Below, in pieces: positions 7,450 to 14,524 of a DNA stretch of 18,186 nucleotides (position 1 is the first letter of the stretch; the number at the start of each line of letters is the position of its first letter). The notes under the pieces are model-generated. The model searched no databases. It worked only from the letters and a program-made list of their open reading frames with translations, and was not told the DNA's origin. Origin of the DNA: Bacteroidales bacterium UBA1725. GTDB lineage: Bacteria; Bacteroidota; Bacteroidia; Bacteroidales; UBA932. The translations under genes were made by a program, and so were the position numbers. The stretch spans positions 1-18,186 of the forward strand of contig DCIN01000032.1 in NCBI GenBank assembly GCA_002315815.1, written 5' to 3'.

Positions 7450-9240
7450 TTATTTCAGCAAATCCTTTACATCTATGGCTTGAAGCAAATCTGAGCCTTC
7501 CGGAACATCAATGAAACGCTTCCCGTTCTTCAGGAAGAACACTACTTTCTCCGGCTGACGGTGTTCCAGAACAGAACCAGTATCCACAAGAGAGTTCTTG
7601 TTGGCATCTTCAGTGATTCGCAGGGAATATTTGCCCTTGGAAAGATAAGGGAAGCGGAGTACAGTATCGGAGTTTATTGTGAAGGAACGATTGATTTTGT
7701 CTCCATCGCCAAGCAGATCAACTATGATTTTCCTATCTACATTGCTCATACTGAAGGATATGGAACTGAGCTTGTCGTCGTTGGGGAGGGACAGGCTGAC
7801 TTCGAGGCTGTCTGAATAGAAACCGTTGATGTCCCTGAAAATGCGGGGTGGCATCTTCAGAATATATTCGTAACCAAGCTGGAAACTCAGCTTGGGCTTG
7901 ATGATGAATCGTCGGATATTCATACTGTCACGTTCAAGGCTGAACTTCTCTTTGGTGACCCTCTGTCTGGGATTGATGGATTTTACAGCTATGGAGTCGA
8001 AGCTTGCTGAAATGAGAGGACTGTCGAATTCTATGATGAAACCGTCCTGTTCGAGTTTCTCCGGAGTAGTGACCATCTTGAACACACAGGTAGTGTCCTC
8101 GTGCTTGATGTTTCGGCGTTCCCTGTAACTGTTTCTCTTCTTCTTGCCTTCCTTGAAGAATTTCACGTGTTCCAGATATGGACTGAGCGTACCGAGAGAA
8201 TCAGTTTTGCGGTAATTGACCCATAGATGGAGTGTATCCGGCATAGTCTTCCGTGAATTAATCCAAAGCAGAAGGCTGTCCTGACGGAGATTGAATTCGC
8301 TGATAATCTGATTTCTGGGAAACCCGCTCACCCACAGTGTGTCTATCCAGGCATTTGGCGCGCCGAAGGAAATGAAAGCTGCCCTGTCCGAAATGCGACC
8401 TTCGTTCTTTATATACTGTTTGGATGTCTTCTCCCTGAACAGGAGAAGACTGTGTTCGCTTCTTCTTTCCTGACAGGAAACAGTGTCCGTCATCTCGTAG
8501 TTGAGCATTTCGGGCATATCCTCGCTGAGCTTCATAACGGGACGGAAAACGGAGTCTGAGAATGCAATCAGATCCGTCTGCGGATCGTATATATTGTTGG
8601 GGCTTTCCTCCTTGACAGCGTAGATACGGTATGTGGTGTCTGCCACATAAGGAAGACGGAAATACCCCCAAATGTCGGTCATTGCCGATGCGTCGGGACG
8701 GTGAAGGAATACTGCCGAATCGGCCAAATCCTTGTATAGCAACACAGTAGCTCCTTTAATCGGCATCAGGGTATTGCAATCCAGAACAGATCCGGTGACT
8801 ATCATAGAATCTATGCTCTCTCCTGTCGAGAATACATAAGTATAGCCGGGGAACATATTGTTTTCATTAACATCTGCGATTGCATCACTGAAAGACAATG
8901 TGTAGCAGGTATTTGGCTTGAATTCCTCCTCGAATGTCACGACGAGGTTCTTTCCTTGAATCCTGGTTGTCGGGGCTTTCTGCTGGGGAGGGGAGAGCAG
9001 AATGTTCCTGGCTGTCTTGATAGAGACGTATTCGCTGAAGGTGAATACAAATTTCGCTCCTTTCAGAGGAACCCCCACTGTACCCGGCACCGGGTTGATG
9101 TCGGTGATGTATGGAGCAATGGTGTCCTTGATGCCGCCGGATGGTGCCTCTGTGGTGTTGGCACAGGAATGCATCGAGAAAAGCGGTGCAAGCATCGCAA
9201 CGGCTATCAATAATGGTATCAATGGCAGAAATTTCTTCAT
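7450..9240 (-). CDS. Ig-like (Big_5) domain lipoprotein
   Basis: This 596-residue protein has a lipoprotein leader with lipobox MHSC (Cys26), followed by ANTTEAPSGGIKDTIAPYI, a start characteristic of a widespread Bacteroidota lipoprotein family. An SbsA/Big_5-type Ig-like domain covers about 41-137 (ITDINPVPGTVGVPLKGAKF, FVFTFSEYV, CYTLSFSDAIADVNENN). A carboxypeptidase-regulatory-like beta-sandwich follows at about 147-235 (VTGSVLDCNTLMPIKGATVLLYKD). The remaining 350 residues are beta-rich, with a last segment resembling another such domain (LRITEDANKNSLVDTGSVLEHRQPEKVVFF). It is probably attached to the outer membrane. It begins 27 bp after the relA/spoT stop, in the same frame as it, and is followed after 19 bp by a beta-barrel gene that could be its partner. 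The molecular role is not known. Confidence 0.85.
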   Translation of the reverse strand: MKKFLPLIPLLIAVAMLAPLFSMHSCANTTEAPSGGIKDTIAPYITDINPVPGTVGVPLKGAKFVFTFSEYVSIKTARNILLSPPQQKAPTTRIQGKNLVVTFEEEFKPNTCYTLSFSDAIADVNENNMFPGYTYVFSTGESIDSMIVTGSVLDCNTLMPIKGATVLLYKDLADSAVFLHRPDASAMTDIWGYFRLPYVADTTYRIYAVKEESPNNIYDPQTDLIAFSDSVFRPVMKLSEDMPEMLNYEMTDTVSCQERRSEHSLLLFREKTSKQYIKNEGRISDRAAFISFGAPNAWIDTLWVSGFPRNQIISEFNLRQDSLLLWINSRKTMPDTLHLWVNYRKTDSLGTLSPYLEHVKFFKEGKKKRNSYRERRNIKHEDTTCVFKMVTTPEKLEQDGFIIEFDSPLISASFDSIAVKSINPRQRVTKEKFSLERDSMNIRRFIIKPKLSFQLGYEYILKMPPRIFRDINGFYSDSLEVSLSLPNDDKLSSISFSMSNVDRKIIVDLLGDGDKINRSFTINSDTVLRFPYLSKGKYSLRITEDANKNSLVDTGSVLEHRQPEKVVFFLKNGKRFIDVPEGSDLLQAIDVKDLLK

Positions 9241-9249
9241 ATCATTCTG

Positions 9250-9290
9250 AATGTCTGTTCTGACTACCTAAATGTCTGTTCTGACAACCT
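9250..9290. repeat. 21-bp tandem duplication at the relA/spoT stop
   Basis: AATGTCTGTTCTGAC(T/A)ACCT occurs at 9250-9269 and again at 9271-9290, a 21-bp period with one difference in the 20 bases compared. The second copy codes the last residues of the RelA/SpoT protein (VVRTDI) and its TAG stop; the first copy lies just beyond the stop, in the same frame, and would code VVRTDI again. Confidence 0.85.
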
Positions 9291-11472
9291 CCTGGATGCC
9301 GTCTGTAGTGTTCAGTGCTTTCACCAGGTTCTCCAAATTCTTCTTGTCCTTGACCAACAGTTCGATATACCCCTCGAACAGACCTTCATCGGTGGAGAGC
9401 TGAACTTTTCTCATATTGATGCCGAAAGAACCTGCCATCAGATTGGATATGTCGCGGAGCAGGCCGAGTCTGTCCAGACCTTTGAGCGAGAGTCTCACCG
9501 GATAGGATTGGGACTGGGGAGTCCATTGAGGTGTCACCACACGATTGCCGAATTTACTTGCAAGATTACCGGCAACGGGACAGGATTTCTTGTGGACGAT
9601 GATGGTGTCGGGTCCCGATATGAATCCGATGACGGGATCTCCGGGGATGGGGTTGCAGCAATCGGCCATTATGTATCCCTTGCGACCTACTCCGTTTTCG
9701 GAAATGATGTATGCCTCGGAATTAGCACGCAGAGCCTCAGGATTGTCCGTCATCACGGTCTTGAACTCTTCGGGTCCTATGGCACCGAGACCGATTTTGA
9801 AAAAGAGATCGTCAGCCTCGTGCAGCTGCGTATATTCCAAGAACCTGTGTATGATGGACTTTAACTTATGGGCGTCAATCTTTATGTCCATCGCCTTGAG
9901 CCTCTCGTTGAAGATGTTTTCACCGACAGCGGCTATGTCGGAGTGGTGATTGCGGAAAAATTCTGTGACCTTCACCCTTGCAGTGCGGGTTTTGAGGAAC
10001 TGGAACCAGTCGAGCTTGGGTTTGGAGCTGGCGGCAGTGATGATTTCCACTTGATCCCCCGCCTTGAGCGGCTGGGACAGAGGTGCGAGTTTCATATTGA
10101 CCTTGGCCGCTATGGCGTGGTTACCTATCTCTGTGTGAATGGAATAGGCAAAATCGAGTGCCGTGGCTCCGTTCTTGAGGGTACGCTGTTGTCCCTTGGG
10201 GGTGAATACGACTATGTCGGAACCAATGAGGTCATTGTGTATGATGTCCAGAAGTTCGAGGTCGCCGACATTGGCACTCAGAAGTATCTCCTGGATATCG
10301 GCAAGCCATTTGTCGAGTTCGGTATCGTTCTCGGTGATGTATCCGTCCTTCTTGTATGCCCAGTGTGCAGCGATACCTTTTTCGGCTATATCATTCATTC
10401 TTCTGGAACGTATCTGCACCTCTATCCAGAAACCGGCATTGCTCATCATAGTACAGTGGAGCGACTCGTAGCCGTTGGTCTTCGGCTGGGCTATCCAGTC
10501 CCTGCGCCTTGTGGGATTCTCACGGAAGAGGCTGGTGACAATGGAATAGATGACATAGGCCATAGTCCTTTCCGTCTGTGGTTTGCCGTCTTCAGGGTCA
10601 TATATGATGCGCACTGCATACAGGTCGAAGATTTGGTCGAAGGGAATATTCTTCTGCTTCATCTTTTGCCAGATGGAGTATGGAGTCTTTATTCTCTTCT
10701 TGATCTCGTATTTGTATCCATAGGTATCGAGAGCCTTGGAAACCGGAACAATGAATTCGTCAATCTCTTTCCATTTCCTGTCCCTGTCATTGCTCAGCCT
10801 TTCCATTATGTCATTGTAGTCGTCCGGCTCCTTGTACTTGAGCCAGATGTTCTCCATCTCCGACTTCACGCTGAAAAGACCGAGCCTGTGGGCAAGCGGG
10901 ATGAAGATGAACATAGTCTCAGACAGAATCTTGTCCCTCTTGTGCTCAGGCATATATTCTATGGTGCGGCAGTTGTGCAGGCGGTCGGCGAGTTTGATCA
11001 GTACAACCCTGACATCGTCGTTGAGTGTCAGAAGAATACGCTTGAAATTTTCGGCCTGGAGGCTTTCAGTATTCATCCTCACGCTCTTCTTGTCCTCGTT
11101 GTCGAGCACGGTCTTGATTTTGGTGAGACCGTCCACGAGCGAGGCAATCTTGTCCCCGAACAGATTCCTGATGTCTTCCACTGTGTAATGAGTGTCCTCC
11201 ACTACATCGTGAAGCAGGGATGCACAGATGGACTTGTATCCCAGACCTATATCGCTGACTACAATTTTGGCCACCTCGATGGGATGGAGGATATAGGGCT
11301 CCCCGGAGCGCCTGCGTATGTTCATATGCGCGCTGTTGGCAAAATCAAAGGCCTTGTGCACACAATCAATCTCTGACTGGTTGCGGCAGCGCTTTGCGGC
11401 CAGTTCGTTCAGGGATGCAAAGTTCTCCTTGATGATTCTGAAATCTTCTTCTGTAAATTCCGTGAAACTCAT
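9268..11472 (-). CDS. Bifunctional (p)ppGpp synthetase/hydrolase, RelA/SpoT family
   Basis: This 734-residue protein has the full domain order of long RSH enzymes, which make and break the stringent-response alarmone (p)ppGpp. The HD hydrolase domain (about 38-200) keeps His63, His88-Asp89 (LLHDVVEDT) and Asp163 (KLADRLHN), so hydrolysis is likely active. The synthetase domain (about 245-375) keeps Asp283 (FDLYAVRII), RDWIAQPKTNGYESLH and Glu351 (EVQIRS), the counterparts of Asp264 and Glu323 in Rel of Streptococcus; so both activities are expected. A TGS domain (about 417-480; VVFTPKGQQRTLKNGATALDFAYSIHTEIG), a zinc-finger-like segment (CCNPIPGDPVIGF) and a C-terminal ACT domain (about 655-732) follow. 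Usual spellings vary slightly (KTNGYESLH, QIRS). The start ATG overlaps the stop of the YihY gene by 4 bp (ATGA). Bacteroidota often have two RSH genes, so a choice between relA, spoT and rel is not made. Confidence 0.96.
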   Translation of the reverse strand: MSFTEFTEEDFRIIKENFASLNELAAKRCRNQSEIDCVHKAFDFANSAHMNIRRRSGEPYILHPIEVAKIVVSDIGLGYKSICASLLHDVVEDTHYTVEDIRNLFGDKIASLVDGLTKIKTVLDNEDKKSVRMNTESLQAENFKRILLTLNDDVRVVLIKLADRLHNCRTIEYMPEHKRDKILSETMFIFIPLAHRLGLFSVKSEMENIWLKYKEPDDYNDIMERLSNDRDRKWKEIDEFIVPVSKALDTYGYKYEIKKRIKTPYSIWQKMKQKNIPFDQIFDLYAVRIIYDPEDGKPQTERTMAYVIYSIVTSLFRENPTRRRDWIAQPKTNGYESLHCTMMSNAGFWIEVQIRSRRMNDIAEKGIAAHWAYKKDGYITENDTELDKWLADIQEILLSANVGDLELLDIIHNDLIGSDIVVFTPKGQQRTLKNGATALDFAYSIHTEIGNHAIAAKVNMKLAPLSQPLKAGDQVEIITAASSKPKLDWFQFLKTRTARVKVTEFFRNHHSDIAAVGENIFNERLKAMDIKIDAHKLKSIIHRFLEYTQLHEADDLFFKIGLGAIGPEEFKTVMTDNPEALRANSEAYIISENGVGRKGYIMADCCNPIPGDPVIGFISGPDTIIVHKKSCPVAGNLASKFGNRVVTPQWTPQSQSYPVRLSLKGLDRLGLLRDISNLMAGSFGINMRKVQLSTDEGLFEGYIELLVKDKKNLENLVKALNTTDGIQEVVRTDI

Positions 11473-12338
11473 TGATTGTCCTCCGTGACCATTTTGTCCA
11501 CCTTATGGTAGCTGTAATTCAGTTGGGCTCCGTATATTATTATCTGCCAGCTTATGTTGAGCCATATCAGGAACAGGGGCACGGCGGCGATGACCCCGTA
11601 AACCTTGTTCAGCCGTGCTACAAAGAGCTGGGTCTCAAGATAGATGTACTGGAAGAGACAGAAGAACACGGACGCGACTAACGCTGATTTGAGCGCGAAG
11701 CTGTATTTCACCTTGGTGGCAGGTATGAACTTGTACATAACCGACATAGTGAATGCAGCCAGCAGGAATATGGCAAGCCAAGCCAGTAATTTGGGCAGAA
11801 AATGCAAATCAGAGAAGTCGAGTCCGAGCAATCCCGGGAGACTGGAGTAGAACAGAATCCCGGAACCGAAAAGCAACACGAGGAAGGGGGAAAGGATAAG
11901 AACCAGAAAATAGAAGCCTATTCGTGTGTACAATTTGCGGGGAATCTTGATTATACCCCATACGTTGTTGAAAACCCTCTCAACCTGAAACATCAGCCAT
12001 AGGATTGTCCAGAGGAAGAAAAATGCTGACACCAGGCCCACTCCTCCGCTTCTGGCTACATCGAGTATGTTCGAGGCCTTCTCCAATATCAGACTGACCA
12101 TCGCGGTGTTGCCGGGATTGAGACTGTAGAGGATTTCGGAAAGCCTCTCCGAAAGACCCAGACCATCGGTGAATGCGAATATGAAAGCCGCGAAAGGAAC
12201 AATTGCCAGCGTAATGAAATAGCTCAAAGCAACACATTGAAACCCCATCCTGTTCTTTACGAAAGTATCCACCGTAGTGCATACTATCTTTACGAACCTT
12301 TCAAGTTTCGGGTGATTCTGAATGATGACTTTCTTCAT
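11469..12338 (-). CDS. YihY/BrkB-family inner-membrane protein
   Basis: The protein is 289 residues from the ATG at 12338. A longer open frame to 12482 exists but runs into the ligA coding region and has an atypical Arg/Gly/Ser-rich start, so I reject it; MKKVIIQNHPKLERF is a normal start, 8 bp after the ligA stop. Family features are an N-terminal amphipathic region, LSYFITLAIVPFAAF as the first membrane span, and about six membrane segments in total (for example LVSAFFFLWTILWLMFQVER, IGFYFLVLILSPFLVLLFGS, LAWLAIFLLAAFTMSVMY, VYGVIAAVPLFLIWLNISW). YihY proteins were once called ribonuclease BN by mistake; the real role is not established. It overlaps the relA/spoT start by 4 bp, so translation is probably coupled. 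Confidence 0.93.
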   Translation of the reverse strand: MKKVIIQNHPKLERFVKIVCTTVDTFVKNRMGFQCVALSYFITLAIVPFAAFIFAFTDGLGLSERLSEILYSLNPGNTAMVSLILEKASNILDVARSGGVGLVSAFFFLWTILWLMFQVERVFNNVWGIIKIPRKLYTRIGFYFLVLILSPFLVLLFGSGILFYSSLPGLLGLDFSDLHFLPKLLAWLAIFLLAAFTMSVMYKFIPATKVKYSFALKSALVASVFFCLFQYIYLETQLFVARLNKVYGVIAAVPLFLIWLNISWQIIIYGAQLNYSYHKVDKMVTEDNQ

Positions 12339-12346
12339 AGTCGGAA

Positions 12347-14437
12347 TCAGAACAGAGTTGATTCTATGAAAGTCTGCGGTGACTGCTCCAAAGGCTGAAG
12401 GCCCTGTCCGGGCACCTTCCCCTGCGGAAGAAGGGCAAAGAAAGCCTCCTCGCCCAGCACAGGAATACCGAGTTCGCCGCATTTCCTGATTTTTTCCGGT
12501 CCGGGTTTGGTGCCTGCCAAAAGGAAACTGGTTCTGGTACTCACAGAAGAACCGGCCTTGCCGCCGTGGGCAGCAATGATTTCCTTCATCCTTTCACGGG
12601 ATATGCTGAAATTGCCGCTTACCACTATTGTCTTGCCACTCAGAGCATCGGAGATCCTGTTTTCCCCGACAATTGTCGAAAAAATCAGCCCCTGCGCACG
12701 AAGACGTTCAATCTCAGCGATTTGAACAGGGTCGTGAAGGAAGTCATATATACTGTTTGCGATTACGGCACCTACATCCTCCACTTCCAGAAGCTGCTCC
12801 ACATTCGCCGCCATCAAGGAGTCGATGTCACCGAAATGTCTGGCAACGGTACGGGCAGTGGTTTGCCCGACATAACGTATTCCGAGAGCGAAAAGCACCC
12901 TCTCGAAGGGTACCTTTCGGGACTCGTCAAGGGAATCGAGAAAACGTGCGGCGGATTTCTCCTGCCATCCTTCCAGACTTACTAGCTGATATTGAGTCAG
13001 ACAGTACATATCGGAAGGGGTTCTGGCAAGGCCAAGATCATAGAACTGCTCGATGGTGCTCTCACCGGCAAGGATATCCATAGCCTTGCGGCTCACGAAA
13101 TGCAGCATTCTGCCCTTGATCTGCATAGGACAACCGTCATTGTTGGGGCAGAACCATCTGGCCTCGTCCTCGTTTTTCACAAGCGCCGTCCCGCAGTCGG
13201 GACAGTGGGTGGGGAAGTGGGGTTTCACTACATCGGCACCGCGCAGCGACAAGTCAACAGAAGAGATTTTCGGTATTATCTCACCGCCTTTCTCCACATA
13301 GACATAGTCTCCTATGTGTATGTCCAGAAGTGACATCTGATCCTCGTTGTTCAGAGTGGCTCTCTTGACAACGGTGCCGGACAACTGAACGGGATCAAGA
13401 TTGGCAACAGGGGTCACCGCTCCGGTGCGGCCGACTTGATAATCAATGCTCAAAAGCCTGGTGCAGGCCTGCTCAGCCTTGAATTTGAACGCGACAGCCC
13501 ATCTTGGCGACTTGGATGTGGCACCGAGTGCGCGCTGGCAGTCAAGTTCGTTTATCTTTATCACTATTCCGTCGGTGGCGTAGGGGAGGAACTTGCGCTG
13601 AACATCCCAATAATCAATGTATTCTCTGATATCAGAAATGCTGTGGCATATACGCCTTTTGTCCGATACGGGAAGTCCCCAGGATGCGGCAGCGTCAAGA
13701 GCCTGACTGTGGGATTCAAAAGGAACCGACTCGGCCGGAAGATGATAGAGAGTGCACCACAGCCCTCTGTGGGCGACTTCTTCGGGATTCAGGAGCTTGA
13801 GCGATCCTGAAGCTGCATTGCGGGGATTGGCGAAGGGAACATCCTCCTGAGCCAGTCTCTCCTCATTGAGGGCATCAAATGCCTCGTAAGGCATAAGTAT
13901 CTCACCCCTTATCTCGAAATCTTCAGGGAAATCACCTTTCAGATGAGCAGGAACATTGGCTATCCTGCATACATTGGCCGTGACGTCGTCACCAAGTTGC
14001 CCGTCACCTCTGGTGAGAGCCTGAGTCAGATGCCCGTTGCGATAGGAAAGGCAGATGGCAGTTCCGTCGAACTTGAGTTCACAGCAGTAACTGAAACGGC
14101 GTCCGTCCAATTCTTTTTCAGCTCTGGCAGCAAAGTCCTCAATCTCCGCGATGCTATAGGTGTTGCCCAGCGAAAGCATAGGGAAACGATGCTCCCTCTG
14201 TACAAAACCGCTTCGCTGCCCTGCTTGCAGGTCCAGATCGGAACCGACCCTGCGGGTAGGGGAGTCATCGGAGCGGAACTCTGGCCACTCCTTTTCAAGT
14301 GTTTCGAGTTCACGCATCAGAGCGTCGAATTCGAAATCGCTGATGACGGGGGCGTTCTCTACATAATAGAGCCGGTTGTACTCTACCAGTTCTGCCCTCA
14401 GCTCATCTATCCTGTCCTTGGCGGCTTGTCTTTCCAT
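12347..14437 (-). CDS. ligA: NAD-dependent DNA ligase LigA
   Basis: LigA seals nicks in DNA during replication and repair using NAD+. From the ATG at 14437 the protein is 696 residues; a TTG three codons upstream is the only longer start and is unlikely. Domain Ia carries YYVENAPVISDFEFDALM (about 24-41). The adenylation domain has the nucleophile Lys122 in ELKFDG, then GEILMP, FANPRNAASGSLK, TDGIVIKIN and FKFKAEQA. The OB fold begins with QVGRTGAVTPVANLDPV. Zinc is held by Cys412, Cys415, Cys430 and Cys436. Helix-hairpin-helix motifs lie at about 510-570 and a BRCT domain at about 597-674. Length and order are those of E. coli LigA (671) plus a short tail. It is first in the operon and has a promoter box directly before the start. 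Confidence 0.98.
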   Translation of the reverse strand: MERQAAKDRIDELRAELVEYNRLYYVENAPVISDFEFDALMRELETLEKEWPEFRSDDSPTRRVGSDLDLQAGQRSGFVQREHRFPMLSLGNTYSIAEIEDFAARAEKELDGRRFSYCCELKFDGTAICLSYRNGHLTQALTRGDGQLGDDVTANVCRIANVPAHLKGDFPEDFEIRGEILMPYEAFDALNEERLAQEDVPFANPRNAASGSLKLLNPEEVAHRGLWCTLYHLPAESVPFESHSQALDAAASWGLPVSDKRRICHSISDIREYIDYWDVQRKFLPYATDGIVIKINELDCQRALGATSKSPRWAVAFKFKAEQACTRLLSIDYQVGRTGAVTPVANLDPVQLSGTVVKRATLNNEDQMSLLDIHIGDYVYVEKGGEIIPKISSVDLSLRGADVVKPHFPTHCPDCGTALVKNEDEARWFCPNNDGCPMQIKGRMLHFVSRKAMDILAGESTIEQFYDLGLARTPSDMYCLTQYQLVSLEGWQEKSAARFLDSLDESRKVPFERVLFALGIRYVGQTTARTVARHFGDIDSLMAANVEQLLEVEDVGAVIANSIYDFLHDPVQIAEIERLRAQGLIFSTIVGENRISDALSGKTIVVSGNFSISRERMKEIIAAHGGKAGSSVSTRTSFLLAGTKPGPEKIRKCGELGIPVLGEEAFFALLPQGKVPGQGLQPLEQSPQTFIESTLF

Positions 14438-14443
14438 AAACTG

Positions 14444-14451
14444 CAAATTTA
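14444..14451 (-). promoter_or_regulatory. Probable -7 promoter box for ligA
   Basis: The minus strand reads TAAATTTG, a full match to TAnnTTTG, with TTGC as a possible -33 element about 19 bases before it. Only 6 bases separate the box from the ligA ATG, so transcription may start at or next to the start codon, giving a leaderless message. This box would drive the whole six-gene operon. Confidence 0.55.
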
Positions 14452-14489
14452 ATCATTTTGCAGTATATCCGCAACGCCGCTTTCGGCCG

Positions 14490-14518
14490 AAAAAAAAGGC
14501 CCCGCAGAATGCGGAGCC
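14490..14518 (-). terminator. Intrinsic terminator of the GH105-CE12 gene
   Basis: On the minus strand GGCTCCGC and GCGGGGCC form an 8-bp stem (with one U-G wobble, extendable by two weaker pairs) around ATTCT, followed by eight T's. It begins 6 bp after the stop codon and separates this gene from the ligA promoter. Confidence 0.9.
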
Positions 14519-14524
14519 CTGCAA

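Noticed and set aside
9868..11376. Long plus-strand open frame (502 codons) opposite the RelA/SpoT gene
   Set aside because: It is fully antisense to a clearly conserved enzyme, has no recognisable domain or leader, and arises from the codon bias of the real gene.
12339..12482. N-terminal extension of the YihY protein
   Set aside because: It lies inside ligA, has an Arg/Gly/Ser-rich composition unlike the family, and a good ATG exists just after the ligA stop.
14481..14492. TTTCGGCCGAAA palindrome next to the terminator
   Set aside because: It overlaps the U-tract of the terminator and lies upstream of the ligA -7 box; a 12-bp palindrome alone is too weak to call an operator.
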